From assembly GCA_032622095.1 (NCBI GenBank), contig CP136064.1, forward strand, positions 139,949,954 to 140,013,953: 64,000 nt of DNA, in the 5' to 3' direction. Numbering within the stretch: position 1 is the first letter of the stretch; every line of letters starts with the position of its first letter. This document shows positions 1 through 10,540 of this stretch, one piece after another. This DNA comes from Siphonodentalium dalli. Its lineage: Eukaryota > Mollusca > Scaphopoda > Gadilida > Siphonodentaliidae. A model generated the notes under the pieces. The model did no database searches. It was not told where the DNA came from and was given only the letters and a program-made list of their open reading frames with translations. The position numbers and the translations under genes were made by a program.

Positions 1-660
1 ACGATAACATTGCATTGAATTTAAAACAAACGATTCCCGTCGGGAAATCTGTCTGCATAATATTTCGAGTCTGCCGTACCCGTCGTAATGTCGTGAAATC
101 TCTCTGCATAATAGATAACATTGCATTGAATATGTTGTTGGCATTCAGGGCTTCGGATCGTTGTTGTTGGCATCACGGCTCCCCGAAAACTCTCACATTG
201 CCGAAAACGTGTATTTAGTAATATCGTTGTTGTTGATATTTACGGCTTGGGGGGCTATTTTCTCGCCAACAATGTCGTTGGCGTTCACGGTTTTGGGCAG
301 TGTGTATAGCTGCGTGAGTTAGCAGGAATCGAGGGGTGTAAGTTTAGAGCTTGTTTATATGAATGTTTCAGTATTTCGAGCGATAACATTGCATTGAATC
401 TGTTGTTGGCATTCAGGGCTTCGGGTCGTTGTTGTTGGCATCACGGCTCCCCGAAAACTCTCACATTGCCGAAAACGTGTATTTAGTAATATCGTTGTTG
501 TTGATATTTACGGCTTGGGGGCTATTTTCTCGCCAACAATGTCGTTGCGTTCACGGTTTGGGGCAGTGTGTATAGCTGCGTGAGTTAGCAGGAATCGAGG
601 GGTGTAAGTTTAGAGCTTTTTATATGAATGTTTCGGAAATAGACTAAGATTTTCAGCCGT
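1..660. repeat. tandem duplication, ~269-bp unit
   Basis: A block beginning with gataacattgcattgaa at 113 returns at 382, giving a period of about 269 bp. Both copies hold the same run of GTTGTTGGC-rich sequence, a CTCCCCGAAAACTCTCACATT segment and the ending GAATCGAGGGGTGTAAG. Copy 2 differs by a few single-base gaps. The related motif 'atttcgagcgataac' recurs near 3015, 16800, 17040 and 20815, so the unit belongs to the dispersed mosaic of this window. The 67-codon open frame at 15-218 lies within the repeat and is not supported as a gene. Confidence 0.8.
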
Positions 661-829
661 AACAAACAATGTATACATCAGAAAATATAAATTCTATATT
701 TTGCGAGGTATTAGCAAGTTTTGGCTCAACGGGTTTAGCACTTTGACGTGAATTTGGATATAAAAATATACAGATATAAAAAAAATGTAGAGTTACTCCT
801 CTTGGATCGCGAGCGAATATCAATTAACC
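661..829. other. AT-rich spacer, nothing recognised
   Basis: No open frame, repeat partner or RNA-like structure was recognised here. It separates the tandem duplication from the dispersed repeat mosaic. Confidence 0.5.
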
Positions 830-1167
830 CCGAAGTGCCGATTGCTGTGAATTTGATGATTGGGAGTGGATAAAGGGTGCTCTGATCTTCTCGAAAACGC
901 TACCACGGCCGTGTCGGTTGGATTTTACACTTACATACGAAATTTGAGCTCAATATGTACACGCGTTTTGGATTCTATCAAGTACCCACACACATATATA
1001 CGAAGTCTCAAAATATAAAGTATAGACTAGCAGGTTAGCCCGCCACTGGCGTGTTTCGTCTGAAACATGACATTTTTTAATTAATTTTTTCTTTCCAATG
1101 AGTTATGAGTTAATTCTATTTTTATTTTCAATGAATAGGTTACCCCGCCACTGGCGTGGTTCGTCAC

Positions 1168-2060
1168 ATGGCTTTGTTCGAAAAAGCAATTGCAACAGCT
1201 TCCGAGACACGTATGCTGCACCTAGGTGTACAATTTCGTCGAAATCAGCCAGTTTTACCCGATTTGACCTTGAATTGATCAGTAGGCTTCAATATTCGAC
1301 ACGGCAATATTGGCCACGGACTGCCGTAACAGTTGATAACATTTTCACATTCGGCGGATCGGGCACTGCGGTCAGTCAAAAAACATAACGCGCACGCTAT
1401 AACTCCGGTATCACTGACGTACGCGGCATCGGAAGGGTCGGGTTAACTTCCGCATGGATCCACGTGGCGTGACGTAATTCACAACCACGTGTATTTACCT
1501 CGAAAGTGTTAAAATTGCGCGACCGCGACACACACAGTGGCCCGATAATGGGCACGCATTCCCTGGCATTTCACAGAAGATATTCATGGGGAGGTCAAGT
1601 GACCAATTTTGAAATTTGCTGGTCGCATTCGTCTGTAGGTCTGAGGAATTCTCGGCTAGATATTGTTACCAACATGACATATTTAAATTAATCCCGCCGT
1701 GGCCCCCAACACCAACGCGATATGTGCTGCGTTCTAAAAATAGGTCGATTGCAGTGGATTCGTACAGATGACGAAATATGAGTGCGACAGAGAATATTGT
1801 TTGATCGAAAGCATTTGAATTAATACGTCGCAATACTCGCCTTGATGCTGGCTAATAGATATTTGTCCCTGCTAGGTGTTGGGAATGTCGTCACACAACA
1901 CGCTCATGTCTGCATACAGTCTTACACGCACACGCCCAGACCCAGACGTAAGAATGACATTACGAACATACGCTCTTTATCAACTACACTGCGGATAGGA
2001 ACGCTCTTTAACTATCAACCCGATTAACCCCCGCAGTGCCGTTGACGGTGATTTTGATGA
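1168..2060 (+). repeat. segmental duplicate, copy A (partner 15254-16160)
   Basis: From 'catggctttgttcgaaaaag' through 'aacgctctttaactatcaac' this segment matches 15254-16160 in the same orientation at what looks like above 90 percent identity. Small differences include a short insertion near 15395 (extra 'actgccgtgggcc'). Both copies carry the same non-modular stretch with 'cacgtgtatttacctcgaaagtg' and 'gagtgcgacagagaatattg'. The duplicated stretch is longer than the common module, which suggests either a long mobile element or a segmental copy event. Confidence 0.8.
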
Positions 2061-2659
2061 TTGGGAGTGAAGAATGGGTGCTCAGAGCTTCTCCAACACG
2101 CCGCGACCACCATTCCCGTGGGGTTTTTAACATTAGATGGGAAGTTTGAGCTCGATGGGTGCAGTCGTAAAGTACACACATATATATATAGGTAATATAC
2201 GGAAGTCTCAAAATATATAGTATAGACTAGCAGGTTAGCCCGCCACTGGCGGCATTCGTCCCATGGCTTTGTTCGAAAAAGCAATTGCAACAGGTTTCGA
2301 GACACTTGTGCTGCATTTGTACCAAATTTCGTCAAAATAAGCAAGTTTTACCCGATTTGACCTTGAATTGACAATTTTGTAGGTCAATGTCAGGTCTTGG
2401 TCATGATTTGACCCGTCCAAAACACTCCCCGGACAAAAGTGCAGAAATCCGCCAGTTTTACCCAATTTGACCTTGAATTGACCAGTTTGAAGGTCAATGT
2501 CACATCGGGGTCACGATTTGACCCGTCCGTGACACTTTCGGGACAAATGTACCCATAGGTAGCAAGTTTGGGCTTAATCGGTTGACCCGTCCCGAGTTGA
2601 CCATTTTGCCCTGTGGCCCAATATGAAGCAGCTTAGAAACACAACGAACAGCTGAGCCC

Positions 2660-3020
2660 CAAAATTTATTAACACATGATTTCGCATTCAAATCTATTTA
2701 TGTCGATAAAACTCTTATTTTTCAAAATTTCAAGCTGAGACTTCGTGTGACTGGGTGTAATACTTATATATTCTTAAAATGACACAGTCCAACGCGTAAT
2801 TATGTTTTAGATGGAATAAATTAAATTTTTTGGATGCTAAATTTTAACATAGGATTTCCCATTAAAATCTATTTATGTCGATAAAACTCTTATTTTTCAA
2901 AATTTTAAGCTGAGTCTTGGTGTGTATGTGTATAATACTTACATGTTCTTAAAATGACAGAGTCCAGCACGTAATTATGTTTTTAATAAAAGAAATTAAT
3001 TTTTTTCGATGCTAAATTTC
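2660..3020 (-). repeat. ~175-bp satellite, two monomers
   Basis: Two head-to-tail monomers begin near 2671 and 2846. Each has a core of 'atttatgtcgataaaactct', 'aagctgagact' and 'acgtaattatgtttt'. The same monomer occurs as a dimer near 20455-20825 in the same orientation, and in opposite orientation at about 4110-4293 and 9085-9475. The two flanking copies at 4.29 and 9.1 kb are the two sides of the LINE insertion. Confidence 0.8.
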
Positions 3021-3269
3021 GAGCGATAACGTTGCGTTGAATTGTAAACAAACGATCTTTTATAGCGACACGTCATATACAACGCTCATTAAATTATCAC
3101 TTGATTAACCACCGCTGTACCGTTTTTTTGTGACTGAGAGTGGAGAACGGGTGCTCTGAGCTTCTCCAAAACGCGACGCCGACGGTGTCCGTGGTATTTT
3201 ACCCTTAGATAGGAAGTTTGAGCTCAATCCGCGCAACCGTTTTAGATTCTATGAAGTACCCACATATAT

Positions 3270-3273
3270 ATAT

Positions 3274-3332
<59 letters not shown>
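3270..3332. repeat. CA/TA microsatellite
   Basis: A (TA)n tract with short (CA)n runs, sitting inside the dispersed module. The same place in other module copies also carries a TA/CA tract (for example 15058-15104, 16279-16302 and 21053-21087), so the microsatellite is part of the element. The open frame across it is low-complexity and not coding. Confidence 0.85.
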
Positions 3333-3420
3333 GTTCTCAAAATATATAGTACTAGCAGGTTAGCCCGCCACTGGCGGCAATAGTCAGAAACATGACAATT
3401 TTTCACCCACTGACCAACGC

Positions 3421-4109
3421 GCAAAGCGCGTTCAGTGGGTGTACTATAATCGTAGGACTTATGCGTTTCTGCTGAATTGAACTAGTGCCTATGCGTTTCT
3501 GCTGGGCTGCACTGACGTTTGATCGCAAAATAAAATTATAACCATTATCAAAGCACACGTTTGGATAACACCGCCATAAACAGTGACATATTATGATGTT
3601 GAGCTCGTATCGTCAATAAAATTATAGTTATGACTTATAAAACTAAGAATTACTGCTAAAGTATTTCTACCAATTAGGTCACTAGATTCGTGTTGAGCTG
3701 GAACTTGAGAAATTTTAATTTCAACCAATTGAAATGCCGTTGAAAACTGAAGGGTTAAGCGATTATCGCAATAGGATATTGGAACACGTGTGCGTAACGT
3801 AACTATCACAAGTATAACGTACTCTGATAAGTTATCGCCAAATTCGTGCTTCAAACAGTTTAAACATGTCATCTTCGGCTTCTTTTTTTTTATTTTTATT
3901 AAAATGAATAATAAATGGTGTGATAAATATGTATAATATGTATATAACGACAAATAGAGTAAAATTAGACATTTCCCGTTGAAACTTAGGATTGGAAAGC
4001 CAGGTACAAAAATTGGTGAAATATGAGTACGAACGTCAAAGTGTTCCCTGTGTATCGTGATAATTGCCAACCATGGGAAGCGAAGCCTCCATTGGCGATT
4101 ATTTTACGC
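3421..4109. other. AT-rich single-copy sequence, no gene supported
   Basis: No repeat partner was noticed. A minus-strand open frame of 159 codons covers 4070-3591, but its composition follows the local AT richness: a lysine run from an A/T homopolymer, no recognisable domain, no splice context. I do not support it as a gene. Confidence 0.5.
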
Positions 4110-4293
4110 TGGATTTTTATCATCGAAACAAATCAATTTCTTCCATCTAAAAGATAATTACGTGCTTAACCCTGCCGTTTTCGGAATATATAGGTATTCC
4201 ACGCAGAAACACCGAGTCTCAGCTTAAATTTTTGAAAAATAACAGTTTTATCGACATAAATAGATTTGAATGGGACAATTCCATGTTAAAATT
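4110..4293 (+). repeat. satellite monomer left of the LINE insertion
   Basis: One ~175-bp monomer, opposite in orientation to the copy at 2.7 kb. It ends at 'ccatgttaaaattta' and is directly followed by the LINE's 3' repeat. A comparable uninterrupted junction is visible near 9265-9285 (ccatgttaaattttatcattg), which shows where the LINE broke the array. Confidence 0.75.
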
Positions 4294-4327
4294 TATCTGT
4301 ATCTGTATCTGTATCTGTATCTGTATA
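4294..4327 (-). repeat. 3'-terminal (GATACA)n tail of the LINE
   Basis: Five consecutive hexamers, read as TATCTG on the plus strand. They lie just beyond the ORF2 stop and UTR, and abut satellite DNA. Short 3' tandem repeats replace poly(A) in CR1/L2-type LINEs and are thought to be used in target-primed priming. Confidence 0.85.
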
Positions 4328-4379
4328 TGGTACGTCCTTAGTGACCAAATCTGGCTTTTGCAGGACGGTGGGAGGAGCG

Positions 4380-7300
4380 CTATTGATGTTCTCCCACGGC
4401 CGACTTGAATGTATCTAAGTCGGCAGCGTTGACTGTGGTATCGTCCAGATGGTTCCAGTCAATCACTGTTCTTGGAAAGAAGGAGTTTCCAAATTGATCC
4501 GTGTTTGTCGGGATCAGTTCGAATGCACTTTCGTTGTTTACAGTTCGTTTTTCTACGATGTTATCACTAACAAAATCGTCGAACTTTTTAGCTTTCCTCT
4601 TTCTTCTTGGTTTATAGTTCGTTAGGTAGTATTCAGGTTTTATACCCGGGGCCGACCCCTTAACCACCTTATAAAATAGTGCTAGTCTCTGCTCTGATCT
4701 TCTTGATTCTAGTGATGGTAACTCTAGATCATTGAGCATGGTTGTCACACAGCCTTTTTCTCTTTATCGGTAGTCTTGTTTGATGAATCGCGCTGCTCTT
4801 CGTTGGACCCTCTCTAGTTTTGATTTGTCTTTCTCGTAGTATGGGTACCATATTGTTGCTGCATATTCTAGTTGGGGGCGAACAAGTGCTATATATGATG
4901 TTTTCCTGAAGTCCCTTGGGCAGTGTCTCAGGTTTCGTCGAATGAAGCCCAGGGTTGAATTTGATTTCTTTGTGATGGTATCTATGTGGTGCTGCCATGT
5001 CATGTCGTTTGCGAATTGGACACCGAGGTAGGGGTTGTGATTTACCTCTTGTAGGAATTGTCCCGCTAGTTGGTAGAAACGTTGGGTTTTTTGCTTTAGG
5101 CTCATGATGTAGCATTTGGATGGATTGAAACGCATTCCCCATTTTATGGCCCACTGTTCTAGGTTACATAGGTCCTGTTGTAGTATTTCATGATCTTTAT
5201 AGCTATTTATCTGTCGGTAGAGCAGGCAATCATCTGCGAACAATCGGACTTGTGATTTTACAGTGTCCGGTAGGTCGTTGATGTGGCATAGGAAGAGGAG
5301 CGGTCCTAACACTGTTCCTTGTGGTACCCCTGATAATACCTCTGCCTCTTCAGAGAAATCTCCTTCCAGTGCCACTCTCATCTTTCTTTCTTTTAAGAAT
5401 GACATTAGCCACTGGTGGATCGGGCCTGTGATTCCATAGTGTTTTAGCTTGACTAGTAGGCTGTCATGAGGCACAGTGTCAAAGGCCTTAGAGAAGTCAA
5501 GGATGGCCATATCTATCTGCTTCTTCTTGTCAAGTGAATTTAGGATGTCATGTGTAGTCACTGCCAGTTGTGTTTCGCAGGAGTATCCACTACGGAAGCC
5601 ATGGTTTAGATTTGTTAGGATATTGTATTTTTCCAGATGTTCAAGGATGTGGCGGCAGATGAGGTGTTCCAGCATCTTGCATGGTACTGATGTTAGGGAG
5701 ACTGGTCGGTAGTTCTCTGCTAGGTGTCTATCTCCTTTCTTGTATACCGGTGCTATGTTAGCGCTGCGCCAGTCGATTGGTAATGTACCTGTGTCCAGTG
5801 AGTGTTGAAAGATTCGTCTGAAGGCAGGTGCCAGTTGTTTTGCATACTTCAAGATCATGTTGGGTATTCCATCTGGGCCAGATGCTTTTGAGGGGTTCAA
5901 TCTCTTCAGCAAGGCTTCAACTCCGTTCACTGCCACTGTTAGTTTGCCGATGTTATCGCATTTGGGTTTTAGGTCTGGTACAGGTGGTTGGTGTTTGGTA
6001 AATACTGAATGGAATTGCTTTACTATGACTTCTGCTTTGCCTTTTGAGTCTTCAACTAGTTTTCCGAGATGTTTTAGTGGTGATACTCCGATGTTGTCCT
6101 GTCGTCTGCTTTTAACATAGTTCCAAAAGGGCTTCGTTGTCTTTTTCTCCAATCCTTCTTTAATCTTTGTGTTGATGTGATTCCATTCTGCCCTCCTCAT
6201 TTCCCGTTTACAATCTCTCTGAATCGTCCGATAGTTGGTCCAGATGTTGGTCTTCTTTGCTTGATTGTACAGTCGTCGTTTCTTCCTGATTAGTTTTCTG
6301 ATCTTGTGGTTCACCCATGGGGTATTGTGTTTCGGTGATATGAGCTTCGATGGTATATGTTGGTCCATAGCTCCAAGGATCCCGTTCTTTATGTGTTTCC
6401 ACATGTCCTCTATGGTGGCGTTCTTTATCGTTCGCAGTTCTTCCCATTATTTGCAGGTCTAGTCCTAATTGCGCCCAGTCAGCCTTTTTGTACATATAGC
6501 ACTTTCTTGGTTTTGCACGGTGGTATCTGGGTTTAATGTCTATATCGGTGATGACAATTGAGTGGTCTGAGATGCCTGGTATGCTGTTAGATGACTTAAC
6601 CAGTGTGGCATTGTTGGTGAAGACCAGGTCCAGCAAGTTTTTCTCACGAGTTGGTTGTTCGTGGATTTGCTTCAATCCTTTATCTGACATGATGTCAAGT
6701 AGATGGGTTTGCACCTCCTTATCTTGTGCTCCCTTGTTTACTACTGTCTTGTTCCAGTCAATATCCGGGCAGTTGAAGTCACCGCAGATGATGATTTGTT
6801 TTTGTTTTCCGGATGTGGCTAGATTGGTGGATTTTTCCAGCTCTGTGATGTGATGGTTTTCTCTTTTAGGCATGTAGTATGCTCCGACAAGGATGTCCTG
6901 GCTTGATGCCGATTTGACTTTCACCCAGTTGCTCTCGCTATCTGTCACTAACTGCGGTTGCTCAGTTGAAATTAAGCTTTTGTGAACCAGGATGAAGACT
7001 CCTCCTCCAGTCGATTCTCTGTCGTTTCTGTAACATTGGTAGTTTTCCGGGAAAATTTCACTGGATTTGATGTGATCCGATGTTGGGTTTTTCCCCGGCT
7101 TGACTCCTTTTAGCCATGACTCAGTGCCGATCACTATGTCAGGTTTGATATATTCCAATGATACTTCTAGTTCGGCACGCTTGTCGCGTATACTCCGGCA
7201 GTTCACTGTCATTATTCTCAGGTTCTTCTTGAGTGGCAATTTGTATGGTCCAGTGCCAGTACTATCTGATGTTGATGTTGTGGTGTTCTTTGTACTGTTC

Positions 7301-7944
7301 GAGCTGTTTTTTGGAACTGGTGTACTTGCCTCCATGGGTTTGAAGGCCAAGTCTGATGATACTGAGTCGATCGTGGTGTCTAGGTTCAGATGTTCGTATA
7401 TGTTGGAATCAGCCTCATAAGAGTGGAATGTGAAACTGTCCACGTTCATGCTCTCACACTTGCAGCAAATCCATGAGATGCTTTTTCTGTGGAGGTTGCT
7501 ATATTCTCTGGTTGGCATCTCAAGGCATGATCGATGATACCATATGCTACAATCATCACAGCAAACTCCTTGTTGGTTCCATGATACCAAACATTGACAG
7601 TAGCCGCATGGAAATTTGTCTTCGAGTCCTGGTCCGGGATTTGATTCAATGTCTCCTGCGAGTATCAATGTCAGGATAAATATGGCTTTCGATGTTGTCT
7701 TCGCTACTGGCCATGTGACGGGTCCTCTGCGTGTTGGCGATAGCCGATGGTTGAGTAGGTTTTCTGATAACTGTTGGTGGTACCATGATTTTTGGTTATC
7801 AGAGGTTTGAAGGTATGTGGTCAGAGATAGTAAGATGATTGACTGTAGTAGCAGTCTGTAACCCAGGTCCTGATTTGTTGAGTTCGGGTTCATTCGGCGT
7901 AGCTTGGGAGCAAGTCCATGCTTTCCGAATGAACGCGGTGGCAT
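4380..7944 (-). pseudogene. LINE ORF2: leader, 2A, PHD finger, endonuclease, reverse transcriptase (broken)
   Basis: ORF2 starts at ATG 7944. Residues 1-96 are a basic leader with a hydrophobic stretch (about 31-45) and a second one (about 87-96). A 2A-like motif follows at 97-105, then a PHD-type zinc finger at about 113-165 (Cys4-His-Cys3, ending WICCKC), then an APE endonuclease starting at MTVNCRS with later TESW, GDFN and SDHS motifs. A frameshift near 6440 moves the frame. The next open frame (from 6404) holds the reverse transcriptase: DFSKAFD (motif A), GVPQGTVLGP (B), FADD (C, residues 389-392 of that frame). An in-frame TAA at 4766-4764 cuts off the last ~128 codons, which remain open to 4380. 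With just two lesions the copy is recently dead. The protein would nick DNA and copy element RNA at the target. Confidence 0.85.
7630..7656 (-). other. 2A-like ribosome-skipping motif
   Basis: Codons 97-105 of ORF2 read GDIESNPGP, matching the D-x-E-x-NPGP consensus, and are preceded by a hydrophobic ILTLILA run. In the known 2A mechanism the ribosome fails to link the last Gly and Pro, releasing the upstream product and continuing. Here that would free a 104-residue leader from the PHD-endonuclease-RT protein. The motif in LINEs of marine invertebrates is established knowledge; activity in this copy is inference. Confidence 0.9.
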
Positions 7945-8084
7945 TTTGGTTTTCTTGTATGAGCTTCTCTTTTTGTGGCTGATGATAGACTTCTACTCAG
8001 TATAGCTTGGTGACAAGTCCATGCTGCCTGAGTAGTAGAGTATCAGAGTGGAGTAGAAGTAGTAGAGTTTAGTGTTACCTGGTA

Positions 8085-8816
8085 TTAAGAGTCCCAACAG
8101 TCTCTTTCGCTTTGGTCTGCTAAGCGTCGAAGCCAGGCTTTTGCTAGTAATTTGTCGGGGTGGATGCCGTCTGAGTATAACGAAAAGTTATAGTAGCGTC
8201 GAATCACTTTCTTGCCTTTGTTGGTAGATCTGACACAGATGTCGTTGGAGAATTTGGGTGAGTATGTCCTGTTCCCCGTGTTTAGTATCCGTATCTCTTG
8301 GTTCAGGTTCTTACCTAGAGAGATAAGTCTGTTATCTTCCTCATCAAACAAGTCTGGGTTGTTGTGCCCTCTCGACTTGTTGAATAGTTTGATTGAATAT
8401 GCAGGAACCTCCAAGATGGTTACTTTACACTCTGGGAATGAGGCGATAAGATCTATGATTTTCTTCAGATTCTTTATGATTTATGGAATTCGTTGGAGTT
8501 CTGCCTTTGGATGTAACTCTGTGAACTTGCCTTTCTTGTCAGTCAGGTCACAGGTTCCTAGCCATATATAAAACCAGACTTTGTTGTTATAATGGCTGGC
8601 TATAGTATTGATGTGGTTCTCTAGCCAGTCAATGGCATTGTCTGTCTTGTAACCGGATGTTGATTTCCAGACTATTGATTTTTCAGAGCGGGACGATATC
8701 TGATTTTGTAGATAGAGTCCTTTGCTGTCTGAAATAATGTAGGCTGTTCTAGTTTGAAGACTTCCATTGTTGGTATGTTGGCTTTTGATGTACTTTCTCA
8801 GTTTCTGTTGAGACAT
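8085..8816 (-). pseudogene. LINE ORF1, SGNH/GDSL hydrolase-like, one internal stop
   Basis: ORF1 starts at ATG 8816 and spans 244 codons to a stop at 8085, with one in-frame TAA at 8483-8481. The same frame continues after it, so a single point change explains the break. Features of the SGNH hydrolase fold are visible: block I as SDSKG (Ser at residue 31), a block III-like WLGTCDLT near residues 90-97, and block V as DGIHP (Asp 216, His 219), which supplies the catalytic Asp/His. Block III has Cys where Asn is usual. Esterase-type ORF1 proteins are known in CR1-group LINEs and may aid RNP or membrane association. It lies 140 bp upstream of ORF2 in the same orientation. The fold assignment rests on motifs only. 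Confidence 0.7.
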
Positions 8817-9084
8817 TTAGCCAAAGAAGCCGGTCAGTTGTTTATGTTGGCAACCAAGATGGCGTCGCCGGTAGCAATGGGGGTCGGCCCACTTACCTGT
8901 TTGTTAACACATAAAATATACTATAAACACAATTTTAAGAATGACAACGTTCTACAAGTGGTCTAGATGTAATAAATAATCAGTTTGTTGTTTCTGATTT
9001 GGAGATCCATGGTGTTTTGGTGGTGAAATTTGACTTAGTTTGTCATATTTTTGCGGACGAAATTTTTTTCCACGCATACGCTCC
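8817..9084 (-). other. LINE 5' leader and unresolved border
   Basis: 8821-8910 is richer in GC than its surroundings, holds 'aagatggcgtcgccgg' and is probably the LINE's 5' untranslated region. From 8911 the sequence becomes AT-rich and no border is obvious before satellite sequence resumes near 9085-9100. No target duplication could be fixed; 'aaaattta' (4288-4295) and 'aaatttta' (about 9097-9104) are imperfect candidates. Confidence 0.5.
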
Positions 9085-9475
9085 TCATTTATCATTGAAA
9101 TTTTATCATCGAAAAAAATTCAATTTCTTCCATCTAAAACATAATTACGCGATGGACTCTGTCATTTTAGGAACATATATGAATCCCACGCACATGCACC
9201 AAGTCTCAGCCTAAAGGTTTGAAAAAAGACAGTTTTATCGACATAAATCGATGTTAATGGTAAATTCCATGTTAAATTTTATCATTGAAAAAAATTCATT
9301 TCTTCCATCTAAAACATAATTACGTGCTGTACTCTGTCATTTTAGGAATATGTAGGTATCCCACCCACACACTCCAAGTCTCAGCTTAAAATTTTGAAAA
9401 ATGACAGTTTTATCGTCAAATTATCGATATAAATCGATTTTAATGGCAAATGCGGTGTTAAATAAATTTTAGGGC
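9085..9475 (+). repeat. ~175-bp satellite right of the LINE
   Basis: Roughly two monomers in the same orientation as the piece at 4110-4293. They share 'tcaatttcttccatctaaaa', 'tctgtcattttagga', 'aagtctcagcttaaa' and 'gacagttttatcgacataaat'. The array looks continuous with the left piece if the LINE is removed. Confidence 0.8.
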
Positions 9476-10540
9476 CCTGCGAATGTTTTCTGAGCTGTTC
9501 TATATTGGTCACTAGAGTCCATATTTGACCGGTTACACCTGATAATTATCCGACAGTACAGTCGCGTTACTTTATAGGTCAACATTGGTCATTATCACCT
9601 GACAAATTTATTTCGGTCTATCGTATAAACCCCTATTTTCTCCCGCGTAGCCTGAATAAATGTCAACATTGGTCTTTATCGCTCCACTAATTTGTATCGT
9701 TTCATCGGTATGAATTCCATATCCAATTATCAACATATAACCAACCCAACCTCTAATCCCGGTCCAATTTATTTATTTCTTTCATCGGTATAGTCACGTT
9801 ACGTAATATTTTATCATGTGATACTTGCACTTATATGTCTATAGTATTACTATAGTATACCGTATACGTATATCAATTGCTATTCCTTTCTATATAATCC
9901 TGGTGCCATCTATAGAGATAAATAATTTCAGACCCCCCCCCCACCCCCAATTTGTTATCATTGCTGCTTTAGTACAGTCGCGATGCAACATCGCTCCACT
10001 AATTTATGTCAGTTCATCGGTACAAACCACTTTTTCTCCGAGTCCATATAACCAACCCAACATCTTATAGAAGTCCATAAATGACTATTCTGGCACTATA
10101 TAGAGATGACTAAGATTCTGACACCACCCTATTTTAAAGCCTTGTTGCAACAGTAGAGTTGATCTCTGAGTTCAGATGCATAATGTGTCAACATTGGTCG
10201 TTATTGCTCTACAAATTTATATCGGTTCAACCCTTAGTTCCCTGTATCGCCCACCCCTCCCTCAATTTATTTTTTCAGTTGTATTATAGTCTCGTTACAT
10301 ACACATTTTATCCTTTGTAACTTTTGCTTCAACGCGTTGAGTTCCGCTGCAGACAATATAAAATTGACGACATTTTGAAATGTAAGCATGCTTCAAACTC
10401 ATCTTATCCAAGAAAAACTCTGGTTACATAAGAAATTTGTGTATAAGGTGTATGCGCATTTGTCGCGTTAAAAACAAAAGGTCCCAAGTCAAGGTCCAAA
10501 TCCCCAACACTCTCATGTGAGGTTTAACTCCATCCTCATA
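9476..10540. repeat. degenerate repeats around 'aacattggtc...ctccactaattta'
   Basis: Diverged copies of a short block reading approximately 'caacattggtc(a/g)ttat(c/t)gctc.ac.aattta..tcggttcatcggta' occur near 9582, 9661, 9985 and 10186. A larger pair, 'ttcatcggtatagtcacgttac' near 9782 and 'cagttgtattatagtctcgttac' near 10275, hints at a ~490-bp older duplication. No gene was recognised; the 81-codon frame at 9825-10070 is not supported. Confidence 0.5.

Larger units (their letters stand above)
830..3420. repeat. mosaic of dispersed repeats, left block
   Basis: This is a patchwork built from one recurrent module. The module reads: 'aacgctctttatcaac', then 'cccgcagtgccg', 'gagtggagaacgggtgctctgagcttctcc', 'aagtttgagctcaatc', 'gattctataaagtac', a CA/TA microsatellite, 'ctcaaaatatatagta', 'gactagcaggttagcccgccactggcgg'. 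Copies lie near 830-1050, 1970-2260 and 3060-3380. It is followed either by an AT-rich tail or by a second module starting 'atggctttgttcgaaaaagc'. A ~175-bp satellite dimer lies at about 2660-3020. Open frames in this stretch change frame and content between copies, so they are not genes. The sequence shows repetition; which element family it belongs to is unknown. Confidence 0.75.
4294..8910 (-). mobile_element. CR1/L2-like non-LTR retrotransposon, near full length
   Basis: The element runs right to left. It has a short 5' leader, ORF1 (8816-8085), a 140-bp gap, ORF2 (7944-4380), a short 3' UTR and a 3' tail of five GATACA repeats instead of poly(A), at about 4294-4327. That tail type is common in CR1/L2-group LINEs. 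An APE-type endonuclease and a reverse transcriptase are both present, and ORF1 is SGNH-hydrolase-like, as in several CR1-group elements. Three lesions were found: a stop in ORF1, a frameshift near 6440 and a stop at 4766-4764. The copy is therefore dead but young. The left border is sharp; the right (5') border lies somewhere between 8860 and 9095. It inserted in a ~175-bp satellite. Confidence 0.85.

Noticed and set aside
2024-2465. Conserved small protein, because a similar frame recurs at 20026-20262
   Set aside because: The surrounding non-coding repeat is equally similar, so the recurrence reflects duplicated DNA.
3591-4070. Minus-strand open frame of 159 codons as a possible gene
   Set aside because: AT-driven composition, a lysine run from a homopolymer, no domain, no splice or promoter context.
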